Shown: in pieces, positions 1 through 8,947 of the stretch
How positions within the stretch are numbered: the stretch's first letter is position 1
Layout of the letters: every line of letters starts with the position of its first letter
Assembly (NCBI GenBank): GCA_903934135.1
Contig: CAIZMQ010000122.1
Coordinates: forward strand, 1-52,576
Origin: an uncultured Verrucomicrobiota bacterium
GTDB taxonomy: Bacteria > Verrucomicrobiota > Verrucomicrobiia > Chthoniobacterales > JACTMZ01
Direction of reading: 5' to 3'
Length of the DNA stretch: 52,576 bases
Made by a program: the position numbers and the translations under genes
The notes under the pieces: model-generated
Told to the model about the DNA's origin: nothing
The model's input: only the letters and a program-made list of their open reading frames with translations
Databases searched by the model: none

Positions 1-3000
1 CCATCCCTGCAGGCCCAGACTACCAATATCTGGAATTTCAATTTCTCCGGTTCGATCGTCCAATGGACGGTGCCAAGCAGGGGATACTATGACGTGACGG
101 CCTACGGGGCGCAAGGTGGCGGCTACATCAACGCGCAAACCACTAACGGGACGCCCAGCGTCCCCGGCGGCCGCGGAGCCGTGATCGGCGGGCTATTTCT
201 GTTCGAACAAGGAGAGGTTTTGAACATCCTGGCTGGCGGGGCCGGGTCTTATTCCAGCGGCGGCGGCGGGAGTTTCGTGGTGAACTCGTCCACCAATCCT
301 TTGGTCGTGGCCGGAGGCGGAGGAGGAACTGCACTCAATGGAGAGCTTTGGCCGGGTGCCTCGATCACCACCTCCGGAAATGACGCAACGTATGTGAACG
401 AGAACGAACAGGGCTCTGGTGGCACGAACGGCACTGGAGGAACCATTGGCAGTGCTCCATCTTCATCTTTAAGAGGAGGTGCGGGCGGTGGGGGCTTCTT
501 CGGTAACGGGCAATCTCACTACGGGCCAGCCCCCAGTTATGCTGCTTCGGACATGTACTCTGCCGGCGGAACCAGTTACCTCGACGGCGGTGCTGGCGGA
601 AGCGGAGGATACTATTACAATCACGGCCGCGTAGAAGGGTGGACCGGACCGACCTATGCCTCCGATGGTGGATTTGGAGGGGGCGGGCAGGCGATCCTCG
701 GCGGTGGCGGTGGCGGCGGCTACAGCGGCGGCGGCGGCGGCGGAGCTGATATGTTTTTTGGGTACAGCGGCGGCGGCGGCGGATCGTTTCTTGCTGCCTC
801 GGCCTCTAATGACGTGATGCGCGTCGGCCACATCGGCAACGGGCAGGTGAGCATTTCAGCGGCGGCGGTAAGCCTGATGGTAGGCAATAATTCCTCCAAC
901 CAAAGCATCACCATCAGCAGCGGCACCAATGACTATTACAATATCGTCCTCGGAGGTAACGTTGGTGACGCGAACAACAGCGTCTCCGTTACGAATGCAG
1001 GCACCGTCGTCAACGCCTCCAACTACGTCTTGGTCGGACAGAACGGTTCGAGCAACACTATGACGGTGTCGGGCGGGGCGAGCGTGGCCGATCAGGCATT
1101 CAGCGTGGTCGGACTCAACGCCACGGCTTCGGGCAACAGCCTGCGGGTGACGGGAACGGGATCGACCTGGAGCAGCGGCGGCCTTGTCATCGGCGACAGC
1201 GGATCGGGCAACAGCATGTCGGTCGAGGCGGGGGGCGGGGTCGTCAGTGCCGGGTCTGGAGTCGCCCTGGGTTACAATGTCGGATCCTCCGGCAACTCCC
1301 TCCTGGTCGACGGAAGCGGCTCAACGCTGACCAGCGTTTCCGACCTTATCGTGGGATTCGGCGGAAGCGGCAACTCCGTGGTGGTCTCCAACGGTGGAAC
1401 CCTGACCAACAGCCATTACAGCTACGGGGGCGTCATCGGCCTCAACAGCGGAGCGACCAATAACTCGGTGCTGGTGACAGGAAACGGATCCGCATGGAAC
1501 AGTGGCGGAGATCTTTTGGTGGGCTGGGGCGACTCGGGCAACACGCTCACGATCTCCAACGGCGGCGCGGTGACGAGCGGCCAAGTCAACTACGGTGGGG
1601 TCATCGGCTTTAATGCGTCCTCGACGAACAACAGCGTGCTGGTGACGGGAACGGGATCGACCTGGAGCAACAGCGGCGACCTGACGATCGGAGATGCCGG
1701 CGAGGGCACTCTGACCATTGCCAATGGAGGATCGGTTTCGGCCAACGCCGTCATCATCGCATCGCAAGCTGGTTCCTCCGGCACCCTGAACTTTGGTTCT
1801 CTTGGTGGGAGTGACACCGCGGGGAGCCTGATTGGGCCCGGGATCAGCTTCGGATCAGGCAGCGGCACGATCAATTTCAACCAGGTCGACAGCCTGATTG
1901 GCTCGGGTTTCTCCGGCAACGGAAGTCTGAATCAACTCGGCAGTGGCACCACGACCCTTTCGGGAACCAACACCTACAGTGGAACGACGACCGTCAATAG
2001 CGGGACGCTTGTGGTTCAAGGTCAGCCATCGCTCGGCACTTCCTCTGTCACGGTGAACGGTGGAACCCTCGTGGCAAGTGGAGTCTTCACGGAGTTTCCA
2101 TTGGCGCTCAATGCCGGAAACATGACCCTCACGGGAGCGGGATCCTCTTGGAATACCGGAACGAACACCCTTTCCGTCGGGAATAGCTCCCAGGGGGCCA
2201 GCGTGGTTGTCGCGGGCGGAGCCTCCGTGGTGAGTGAGGGCCTGCTCGCTCTTGGTATGAACGCAGGCGCCTCCAACAACAGCGTGCTGGTGACAGGAAC
2301 GGGATCGACCTGGAGCAACAGCGGCAGCCTGACGATCGGAGACGCCGGAGAGGGCACCCTCACCATTGCCAATGGAGGATCGGTTTCGGCCAACGCCGTC
2401 ATCATCGCATCGCAAGCTGGTTCCTCCGGCACCCTGAACTTCGGCTCCCTTGGCGGGAGCGACACCGCAGGGAACTTCCTGCCCCCCGTGATCAGCTTCG
2501 GATCAGGCAGCGGAAGGATCAATTTCAACCAGACCGACACGGTGGCGGCCACTGGTTTCTCCGGCAACGGAAGTCTGAATCAACTCGGCAGCGGGACGAC
2601 GATCCTGACGGGAACCAACACCTACTCGGGAACGACGACCGTCAATCGCGGGACGCTTGTGGTATACGACAAATCATTTCAGGGCACCTCCTCCCTGATG
2701 CTCAACGGCGGAACCATGATCCTTGCGGGATCGGGATCCTCGTGGAACACCGGAGCGAATACCCTTATTGTCGGGAATAACTCCCCGGGAGTCAGCTTGG
2801 TCGTTTCCAACGGAGCGTCTTTGACGAGTGGCTCTGGGATCCTTGGCCAAGACAGTGGAGCCTCCAATAACTCCATACTGGTGACAGGAGCTGGATCGAC
2901 TTGGACCAATGGCTCATACCTTTATGTCGGAGACCGTAGCTCGGGCAACTCCGTGAAGGTCAGCGCTGGTGGGACTGTTTCAGTCTTCGCTCTTTATGTC

Positions 3001-3921
3001 GGTAACTATGGATCTGGGAACAGTCTGGAGGTCAGCGATGGTGGACATCTTGTTACAGGCGGTGATTATTCCGGTAGTTGCAACATTGGCTCCGCCACGG
3101 GCTCCTCCAACAACAGCGTCCTGGTGACCGGCTCGGGATCATCTTGGAACAACAGCAGCACTATGAACATCGGACGATATGGGAGCGGAGCTGTTACCGT
3201 TGCCAACGGGGGAAGCATGACAGCCGGATATCTGAGCATTTCAACATATGGGGGCTCAGGCGCTCTGAACATCGGTCGATTGGGAAGCAATGACACGGCG
3301 GGCACCTTTTCCGCATGGTCCCTTGCGCTTGGTACGGGTGGTGTCATCAACTTCAATCAGTCCGACTCCACGACGTTCTCAACGGTCATCTCCGGCGACG
3401 GAAGCGTCAATCAGCTCGGCAGCGGGACAACAACGCTCACCGGAAACAACACCTACACGGGACCGACGACGGTGGAGGACGGCACCCTTTTGGTCGGCGG
3501 CCAAATCAGCCTGAGCGATGTGTCCGTCTTGAACGGCGCCGCCATCGGTGGCGCTGGCACGCTCGGCGGCAGCCTCTCGCTGGCGGCCGGCGCGCAATTT
3601 GTTTTCAGTCTGAACGGCGCGCTCACGGTTAACGGGGCCTCGGTGACCTTCGGAGACTTCGGGATCGACGACCTGGTCGGGCTGGACAGCAATGTGGCCA
3701 ACGGCGCCTACACCCTCATCACCGGCAACGCGGCGATCAACTTTTCCAATGTCGCCAATCTCGGCGCGCAAAACGCCGTCGGGATCAGCGGCGGCAAGCA
3801 AGCCTACTTCAGCGAAGGCAGCCTCGTGGTCAACGTGATCCCTGAGCCTTCGACTTACGCCTTGCTCGGACTCGGTGCGATTGGCATTTTCGCTACTTTG
3901 CGCCGCCGCAGGTTCCTCTGA
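1..3921 (+). CDS. Giant glycine-rich, T5SS/PEP-CTERM-repeat surface protein, 5'-partial
   Basis: The reading frame is open from base 1. The ORF-track start (GTG at 70) is internal, because bases 1-69 translate in frame to PSLQAQTTNIWNFNFSGS, matching the paralogue just downstream; the signal peptide lies outside the window. Visible residues about 15-275 form a Gly-rich domain (TAYGAQGG, LAGGAG, VVAGGGGG) like the bacterial version of the ALK/LTK glycine-rich domain. After it come many copies of an about 40-residue module (SVLVTGTGSTWSNSGDL, LTIGDAGEGTLTIANGG) typical of T5SS/PEP-CTERM-associated repeats, interspersed with autotransporter beta-strand repeats (GSGTTTLSGTNTYSGTTTV). The C-terminus VIPEPSTYALLGLG, hydrophobic stretch and RRRRFL is a PEP-CTERM signal, so the protein is probably exported and anchored or released by an exosortase-type system. 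Its function is unknown; a beta-helical adhesin or sheath protein is an inference. Confidence 0.9.
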   Translation, partial: PSLQAQTTNIWNFNFSGSIVQWTVPSRGYYDVTAYGAQGGGYINAQTTNGTPSVPGGRGAVIGGLFLFEQGEVLNILAGGAGSYSSGGGGSFVVNSSTNPLVVAGGGGGTALNGELWPGASITTSGNDATYVNENEQGSGGTNGTGGTIGSAPSSSLRGGAGGGGFFGNGQSHYGPAPSYAASDMYSAGGTSYLDGGAGGSGGYYYNHGRVEGWTGPTYASDGGFGGGGQAILGGGGGGGYSGGGGGGADMFFGYSGGGGGSFLAASASNDVMRVGHIGNGQVSISAAAVSLMVGNNSSNQSITISSGTNDYYNIVLGGNVGDANNSVSVTNAGTVVNASNYVLVGQNGSSNTMTVSGGASVADQAFSVVGLNATASGNSLRVTGTGSTWSSGGLVIGDSGSGNSMSVEAGGGVVSAGSGVALGYNVGSSGNSLLVDGSGSTLTSVSDLIVGFGGSGNSVVVSNGGTLTNSHYSYGGVIGLNSGATNNSVLVTGNGSAWNSGGDLLVGWGDSGNTLTISNGGAVTSGQVNYGGVIGFNASSTNNSVLVTGTGSTWSNSGDLTIGDAGEGTLTIANGGSVSANAVIIASQAGSSGTLNFGSLGGSDTAGSLIGPGISFGSGSGTINFNQVDSLIGSGFSGNGSLNQLGSGTTTLSGTNTYSGTTTVNSGTLVVQGQPSLGTSSVTVNGGTLVASGVFTEFPLALNAGNMTLTGAGSSWNTGTNTLSVGNSSQGASVVVAGGASVVSEGLLALGMNAGASNNSVLVTGTGSTWSNSGSLTIGDAGEGTLTIANGGSVSANAVIIASQAGSSGTLNFGSLGGSDTAGNFLPPVISFGSGSGRINFNQTDTVAATGFSGNGSLNQLGSGTTILTGTNTYSGTTTVNRGTLVVYDKSFQGTSSLMLNGGTMILAGSGSSWNTGANTLIVGNNSPGVSLVVSNGASLTSGSGILGQDSGASNNSILVTGAGSTWTNGSYLYVGDRSSGNSVKVSAGGTVSVFALYVGNYGSGNSLEVSDGGHLVTGGDYSGSCNIGSATGSSNNSVLVTGSGSSWNNSSTMNIGRYGSGAVTVANGGSMTAGYLSISTYGGSGALNIGRLGSNDTAGTFSAWSLALGTGGVINFNQSDSTTFSTVISGDGSVNQLGSGTTTLTGNNTYTGPTTVEDGTLLVGGQISLSDVSVLNGAAIGGAGTLGGSLSLAAGAQFVFSLNGALTVNGASVTFGDFGIDDLVGLDSNVANGAYTLITGNAAINFSNVANLGAQNAVGISGGKQAYFSEGSLVVNVIPEPSTYALLGLGAIGIFATLRRRRFL

Positions 3922-3955
3922 TTCGGTGCCTTTAATTCACGACAAACCCATCGCT

Positions 3956-6900
3956 ATGAAAAAAACCATTCTCAATCCGTTGCTTGCCCTTGCCGGCTGT
4001 TTCGCTGCTTTCAACGGCACGTCCACCCTGCATGCCCAGACCACCAATATCTGGAACTTCAACTTCTCCGGTTCGATCGTCCAGTGGACGGTGCCGCAAA
4101 CCACCATGTACAGCATCACGGCTTACGGTGCTGCGGGTGGAACTGGCACGACCCAATCCGGAGGTCTGGGAGCTGTGGTCTCCGGGAACTTTCAGCTAAA
4201 CGCCGGGGAAGTCCTCTCGCTCTTGGCTGGCGGCCAGGGGAACGGTAGTGTTGGTCAGTCTGGCGCCGGCGGCGGAGGCGGAAGCTTCGTTGTGCTCGGT
4301 GCGACTAACACTCCCCTCGCAGTCGCGGGCGGGGGTGGAGGAGCTGGATACCATACGGACGCGCAAGTAAATGCGACTACCAACACTACGGGAAACAATG
4401 CTTGGTCCTCCGGCGCGAATCAGCAGGGCTCGGGAGGATCCAACGGCGATGGTGGGACCATCGGAAGTGATTCACAGGATACTGGAGGCGGAGGTGGCGG
4501 AGGATTCTATACGGATGGCGGGACGCATCTCGTGACCGAACTCATTAATAGGGGCCAGGTCAATGTTGCCGGAGGTTCCAGCTATCTCAATGGAGGTGCA
4601 GGTGGAAGCGCCGGAATTTCCGGTGGGCAGGCGGGCGGCTTCGGAGGCGGTGGGCAAGCTGGCATTACTCGCGCTCAAGGTGGCGGAGGCGGAGGAGGAG
4701 GGGGAGGTTGGAGTGGTGGTGGTGGCGGATCGGGTAACAATAGTGGCGGCTCCGGCGGAGGTGGCGGATCCTTTCTCGCCGCGTTTGCATCGAATGGGGT
4801 GATGAGTGTGAGCAACACCGGCAACGGTCTGGTGACTATCACGCAGTTAATCATTGACCTGTTTGTCGGTAATAACGCCTCCAACCAGAGCGTCAGCTTC
4901 ACGGGAGAGACTAATATCTATCCTACTCTTTACCAAAACATCTTAGTTGGCGTGAACACGGGTGACTCCAACAACAACCTCACGGTTGAAAACGCAGGCA
5001 CACTCCTTGAGGCTTTGACCAACGTCGTTGTCGGATACGGTGGATCCGGTAATAGCATGATGGTTTCCAACGGCGGCAAGGTGCTGACTGGCGTTGGTAC
5101 CAATAGCGGCTCAGCGATCGGCGGGGTCATCGGTTACGATACCAACTCCTTCGGTAACAGCGTGCTCGTCACCGGTTCGGGATCGACGTGGAGCAACACC
5201 GGGAATCTCACGGTTGGGTACAACGGATCGGGCAACAGCCTGGTGATTTCCAACGGGGGAAACTTGACCAACGGACAACATAGCTACGGTGGAGTCATCG
5301 GCCTCAACAGCGGAGCCATCAATAACTCGGTGTTGGTGACAGGAAACGGATCCGCATGGCACAATGGTGGGGATCTCTTTGTGGGTGAGAGTGGAGCCGC
5401 TAATTCCTTGGTGATCACCAACGGAGGTACGCTCATTAATGGACAGGTCAGCTACGGCGGAGTCATCGGACTCAATACAAGTGCCAGCAACAATAATGTC
5501 TTGGTTGTGGGAACCGGATCCTCATGGAGTAATAGGGGAAACTTGACGATCGGTTGGAATGGGGCCAACAACAGCATGGCGGTCATGTCTGGAGGACAAG
5601 TCGTCAGTTCACAAGGCATCGTGGGGGATGTCTCCTCAAACAACAGCGCTGTGGTTACGGGAAGCGGCTCCACCTGGAGCAATAGTGGGGATCTGATTAT
5701 CGGAGCGAGTGGCTTGTCGAATACAATGGTGATCTCCAATGGAGCGACGGTAGCCAATGGGCAGGTGAACTACGGAGGAGTCATCGGGCTGAATGCCGGA
5801 GCCAACAACAACAGTGCACTGGTCACCGGAAACGGATCAGCATGGAACAACGGCGGCAACCTCACGGTTGGGTACGACGGATCGGGCAACAGCCTCGTGA
5901 TCGAGGCCGGTGCCAGTGTGACGACTGCCGGTTACAATGCGCCGGGTGGAGTGCCGGTTGGTGGAATCCTTGGATACAACGCAGGGTCCTCTGGCAACAG
6001 CGTGCTGGTGACTGGATCCGGATCGGGTTGGAGCATTAGTGGGGCGTCCCTTACGGTCGGCAACGGCGGCTCGGGCAACAGCTTGGTCGTCAGCAATGGC
6101 GGGCAGGTTTCAGCCGAGTATTCCAACATCGGCCGCAACGCCGGCAGTAGTAACAATAGCGTGCTGGTGACGGGTAGCAGCTCCATGCTGAGCAACACCG
6201 AGAATGTCGTGATCGGCAATTCCGGATCGGGAAACAGTCTGGTGATCAGTGACGGGGGAAGAGTCTCCTCAATCAGTGCCTACATCGGCGCCAACGCTGG
6301 GAGCAGCAACAACAGCGTGCTGGTGACGGGAAGCGGATCGAGTCTGAGTAACAGCTCGTTTTCTGGCACCATCATTGGAAGCGCGGGGGAAGGAACCCTC
6401 ACCGTGGCCAATGGCGGCGTGGCGGCCTCAACGCAGCCACAGGGAATCACCGTGGCATCGCAAGCCGGTTCCGTCGGCACGCTGAACATCGGTGGCTTCG
6501 GGACCAACGACGTTGCCGGGACGATCAACGCCCCGGCCATCACCTTCGGTGCCGGCACCGGCACGATTAACTTCAACCAGTCCGACACCACGACGCCTTC
6601 GACGGTCATCTCCGGCCACGGAAGCGTGAACCAGCTTGGGAGTGGAACGACGATCCTGACCGGAAACTATACCCCCGGGGGAAACACCTACAGCGGAACC
6701 ACCACCGTGAGTGCAGGAACACTGCTCGCCAGCAGTGCCAGCGGCAGCTCCGCCATAGGTAGCTCAACGCTTATGGTGAGCAACACGGGCACCTTCGGTG
6801 GTAAAGGCGTCGTTCAAGGGGCCGCCACCATCGCAAGTGGAGGCACGCTGGCCGTAGGGCTGGACGGAGTCGGATCGCTGAGCTTCAACGGGGGTCTGAC

Positions 6901-7294
6901 TCTTGAGGCGGGATCGACGACCATATTCCAGGTTCATGCCACGGATGACTTTACCTCAGTCTATCTCAGCGGGGGGAGAGTGACCTACGGCGGCGCGCTG
7001 GTCTTTAGCTTGGTCGACTTCACACCTGTGGCCGGAGATGAGTTTGAGGTGTTCATCCTGATAGTAGCCGCCGAGAGCGGGAACTTCTCCTCGGTCGAGG
7101 TCGGAGGCAGCGACCTGAGCAGCGAACTCAACGGCCTATGGAGCGGAATGAACGCCGGGGTGACCTACCAGTTCAACGTAACGACGGGTATCCTCGCCGT
7201 GCAGGCCGTCCCGGAACCCTCAACTTACGCGTTGCTCGGGCTAGGCGTGGTTGCCCTCGGTGCGTGCGTCTTGCGGCGTCGCCGCCGCGTCTGA
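3956..7294 (+). CDS. Giant glycine-rich, T5SS/PEP-CTERM-repeat surface protein (paralogue 2)
   Basis: This 1112-residue protein is a full-length paralogue of the upstream gene and begins 34 bp after it, so the two are probably cotranscribed. ATG 3956 was chosen over the track's 3875 because it gives a signal peptide (MKKTILNPLLALAGCFAAF...LHAQ); the earlier start would overlap the preceding gene. Residues about 25-300 are the ALK/LTK-like Gly-rich domain with long Gly runs. Residues about 310-860 are T5SS/PEP-CTERM-associated repeats (SVLVTGSGSTWSNTGNLTVG). About 870-960 hold an autotransporter beta-strand repeat (SGTTTVSAGTLLAS). The end, VPEPSTYALLGLG then LRRRRRV, is a PEP-CTERM signal. 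Repeat order differs from paralogue 1 while some segments are almost identical in DNA, pointing to recombination between them. The biochemical role is unknown; a surface-exposed fibrous protein is likely. Confidence 0.93.
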   Translation: MKKTILNPLLALAGCFAAFNGTSTLHAQTTNIWNFNFSGSIVQWTVPQTTMYSITAYGAAGGTGTTQSGGLGAVVSGNFQLNAGEVLSLLAGGQGNGSVGQSGAGGGGGSFVVLGATNTPLAVAGGGGGAGYHTDAQVNATTNTTGNNAWSSGANQQGSGGSNGDGGTIGSDSQDTGGGGGGGFYTDGGTHLVTELINRGQVNVAGGSSYLNGGAGGSAGISGGQAGGFGGGGQAGITRAQGGGGGGGGGGWSGGGGGSGNNSGGSGGGGGSFLAAFASNGVMSVSNTGNGLVTITQLIIDLFVGNNASNQSVSFTGETNIYPTLYQNILVGVNTGDSNNNLTVENAGTLLEALTNVVVGYGGSGNSMMVSNGGKVLTGVGTNSGSAIGGVIGYDTNSFGNSVLVTGSGSTWSNTGNLTVGYNGSGNSLVISNGGNLTNGQHSYGGVIGLNSGAINNSVLVTGNGSAWHNGGDLFVGESGAANSLVITNGGTLINGQVSYGGVIGLNTSASNNNVLVVGTGSSWSNRGNLTIGWNGANNSMAVMSGGQVVSSQGIVGDVSSNNSAVVTGSGSTWSNSGDLIIGASGLSNTMVISNGATVANGQVNYGGVIGLNAGANNNSALVTGNGSAWNNGGNLTVGYDGSGNSLVIEAGASVTTAGYNAPGGVPVGGILGYNAGSSGNSVLVTGSGSGWSISGASLTVGNGGSGNSLVVSNGGQVSAEYSNIGRNAGSSNNSVLVTGSSSMLSNTENVVIGNSGSGNSLVISDGGRVSSISAYIGANAGSSNNSVLVTGSGSSLSNSSFSGTIIGSAGEGTLTVANGGVAASTQPQGITVASQAGSVGTLNIGGFGTNDVAGTINAPAITFGAGTGTINFNQSDTTTPSTVISGHGSVNQLGSGTTILTGNYTPGGNTYSGTTTVSAGTLLASSASGSSAIGSSTLMVSNTGTFGGKGVVQGAATIASGGTLAVGLDGVGSLSFNGGLTLEAGSTTIFQVHATDDFTSVYLSGGRVTYGGALVFSLVDFTPVAGDEFEVFILIVAAESGNFSSVEVGGSDLSSELNGLWSGMNAGVTYQFNVTTGILAVQAVPEPSTYALLGLGVVALGACVLRRRRRV

Positions 7295-7407
7295 TCGCGC
7301 ACAACTTTCGGGAAAACCGATCCCTCTCCGTGCCGCAGAGGAGTCTCGGGCCCCGGAGACGGATTTGGTGTTGCGGCATGTTCTGTGCGTGGCATCCTTT
7401 TGAGCGC

Positions 7408-8166
7408 ATGAAACCGACATCCCTCGTTGTGGCTTTGATCCTTGCCGCGGCAACCCTCTTTTCGCCTCTCAGTTCTGCACGGGCTGACGCCTCGACCCTG
7501 GTTAATAATCTTCCCGGACAGAATTCTTACGGCGGCTGGAACGATTGGCCGTTCGGGTCCGCGCAGCTGACCAACTCGAGCAACTACGCCGCCCAGCGAT
7601 TCACTTCCGGCGGCAGCAACTACGTCAACCAGTTGCTCACCGTCACCCTGTGGTCCCAGACGCTGGCCGGCGCGGCCGCCATGCCTCTCAGCATCTACAC
7701 GGGAAGTTCGACTGCCCCGGGCTTCAATCCGGGCAACCCGTCGAACAATTTGGTGACACAGTTGGGTTTTCAAGGTGCATTCGATATCGCCGACGGAACG
7801 CTGGTCGCTTCTCCAACCACGTCGAATGCCTATCTCAACCGGTATGCATCCGCTTCCGCCCTGACCTTGTCCGCCGGCCTCAACTACTGGGTGGTGGCAA
7901 GTGGCCTTGACGGTTCGGACTTCGTCTGGGACTCCGGCCCCGACCAGATCCCAGTGACCAATGCGCCCCCTGGAACGACGTTCGGGAGTGGGTTCGCCTG
8001 GGGCAGTAACGCCCAGTGGGACGGGTCGAGTTGGCAGCCATACAATTCCAGCGAAGCGCTGATGATGGAAGTGCAGGCCGTCCCCGAGCCTTCCTCCTAC
8101 GCGCTGCTGGCCATCGCCCTTGCCGGCCTAGGGGCGCACGTGCTGCGCCGCCGCCGCTCGGCCTGA
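7408..8166 (+). CDS. PEP-CTERM protein with choice-of-anchor R-type domain
   Basis: A 252-residue secreted protein. ATG 7408 was preferred to the track's 7138, which lies inside the preceding gene, because it opens a clear signal peptide (MKPTSLVVALILAAATLF...ARA). The body (residues about 30-215) contains AAQRFTSGG, a jelly-roll-like pattern of alternating strands, and LNYWVVASG near its end. This matches my recollection of the choice-of-anchor R family, whose members carry different C-terminal sorting signals. The C-terminus VPEPSSYALLAIAL followed by LRRRRSA is PEP-CTERM. It lies 113 bp downstream of the giant repeat proteins on the same strand and may belong to the same transcription unit. 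The function is unknown, and the domain call is from memory of the family pattern. Confidence 0.85.
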   Translation: MKPTSLVVALILAAATLFSPLSSARADASTLVNNLPGQNSYGGWNDWPFGSAQLTNSSNYAAQRFTSGGSNYVNQLLTVTLWSQTLAGAAAMPLSIYTGSSTAPGFNPGNPSNNLVTQLGFQGAFDIADGTLVASPTTSNAYLNRYASASALTLSAGLNYWVVASGLDGSDFVWDSGPDQIPVTNAPPGTTFGSGFAWGSNAQWDGSSWQPYNSSEALMMEVQAVPEPSSYALLAIALAGLGAHVLRRRRSA

Positions 8167-8175
8167 GTTTTTCTT

Positions 8176-8469
8176 TTAATCGTCGCCCGCCAGCAGCAAC
8201 TGGAAGGTGCGCAGGATTTCCGCGGACGCGGTGCTGTCCAACTCGCCGACGCGTTTCAGCGCGGCGGTGTTGATAGGGCGCAGCAGATCGCAGGCCACCA
8301 CATAGTCGTCACCGCTCCAGCGGATCTTCACGCGCAGCGGGGTGAGCGAAAGATTTTCGCGGAGCGGACAAACCAGTTGCGTGGGCAAAGCGGACAGGGC
8401 GGGATGCTGCAAACCGACGAGATTGGGTCGGGAGATGTCCGCGGTGGAAGAATACAACGGCAGATTCAT
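8176..8469 (-). CDS. Putative toxin of a type II toxin-antitoxin pair (CcdB/PemK-like)
   Basis: A 97-residue protein whose ATG overlaps the stop of the upstream antitoxin-like gene by 4 nt (ATGA), the usual toxin-antitoxin coupling. The sequence has the rhythm of small beta-barrel toxins of the CcdB/MazF fold: an N-terminal strand (MNLPLYSST), a core strand block ending VKIRWSGDDYVVACDLLRPI, and a C-terminal helix with LDSTASAEILRTFQLLL. The motif 'DLLRPINTAALKRVGEL' resembles the ground pattern of CcdB/PemK proteins, which poison gyrase or cleave RNA; which target applies cannot be told here. Size and partner fit. It converges with the PEP-CTERM gene, leaving 9 bp between stop codons. The family assignment is tentative; the pair assignment is firmer. 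Confidence 0.6.
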   Translation of the reverse strand: MNLPLYSSTADISRPNLVGLQHPALSALPTQLVCPLRENLSLTPLRVKIRWSGDDYVVACDLLRPINTAALKRVGELDSTASAEILRTFQLLLAGDD

Positions 8470-8711
8470 TCCGCGGCGATCGGCGTTTCTTCGTTGAGCT
8501 TGATCGTTTCCAACCGCACGTCCGGCGTGTAGGACGCGACCGCGGTCCGGTAGAAAGCCTCACGCTCGCGGCGCTTCTTTTCCTTGGCCAGCAACTCCTC
8601 GACAAAGACCGATTTCGGCACGGCGCCGCGCAAGCTGTCCAAGATGCCGAAGGCGCTGCGGGTCAGAGTAAGAGTCTGCCGATTCGAAGGCGATTTTGAG
8701 GCGACTTTCAT
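8466..8711 (-). CDS. Putative antitoxin, first gene of the toxin-antitoxin pair
   Basis: An 81-residue, charged protein. Residues 10-30 (RQTLTLTRSAFGILDSLRG) look like the strand-helix start of a small DNA-binding domain. Residues about 40-52 (LAKEKKRREREAF) are a strongly basic/acidic helix, and the tail is short and acidic (NEETPIAAE), as is common for antitoxins that cover the toxin surface. Antitoxin first, toxin second, with a 4-nt overlap, is the standard order. Such antitoxins usually repress their own promoter, and a perfect TTGACA box lies just upstream on this strand. I do not recognise a named family with certainty; ribbon-helix-helix is possible but not shown. Confidence 0.6.
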   Translation of the reverse strand: MKVASKSPSNRQTLTLTRSAFGILDSLRGAVPKSVFVEELLAKEKKRREREAFYRTAVASYTPDVRLETIKLNEETPIAAE

Positions 8712-8739
8712 ACGACTAAAATGAATCCACTCCTCCTTT

Positions 8740-8745
8740 TGTCAA
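8740..8745 (-). promoter_or_regulatory. -35-like TTGACA box upstream of the toxin-antitoxin pair
   Basis: A perfect TTGACA reads on the minus strand about 30 nt before the antitoxin ATG. The matching -10 is poor (AT-rich ATTTTA/TTTAGT at 17-19 nt), and a GGAGGAG sequence lies between, too far from the ATG to be its ribosome site. A weak promoter is likely but not proven. Confidence 0.35.
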
Positions 8746-8782
8746 CCTCATCCTGCAGAGTTATGCTTTGTCACCTTGGAGG

Positions 8783-8929
8783 CCTTCCTCGCTGCCTCCG
8801 TGCTCTTCGTGTCTCCGTGAGAGGTTTCCTGTTCCCGGGCCAGAGCTCAGGAGGCGGGGAGCGGACATTGCTCTCACCAAGGCACAGGGATCACGGAGAG
8901 GAAATGGCCTGAGTTTTGGCCCAGATGAC
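8783..8929 (+). repeat. Dispersed 147-bp repeat, copy 1
   Basis: This stretch is about 85-90% identical by eye to 14524-14671, in the same orientation. Both copies include TCGTGTCTCCGTGAGAG, GAGCGGACATTGCTCTCACC and GGCCTGAGTTTTGGCCC. Each copy holds two imperfect inverted pairs in interleaved order (see findings). Short ORFs drawn through it (8721, 8768) are not credible genes. Similar CCGTGTCTCCGTG-type repeats are, as I recall, scattered in many environmental bacterial genomes. The copy abuts the VapC remnant. Confidence 0.85.
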
Positions 8930-8947
8930 TGGGGCGCGCGCCGCCGT

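Noticed and set aside
1-7294. Regularly spaced repeats that might be taken for a CRISPR array
   Set aside because: The repeats are in frame, about 120 bp long, diverged and protein-coding; there are no constant short repeats with unique spacers and no cas genes.
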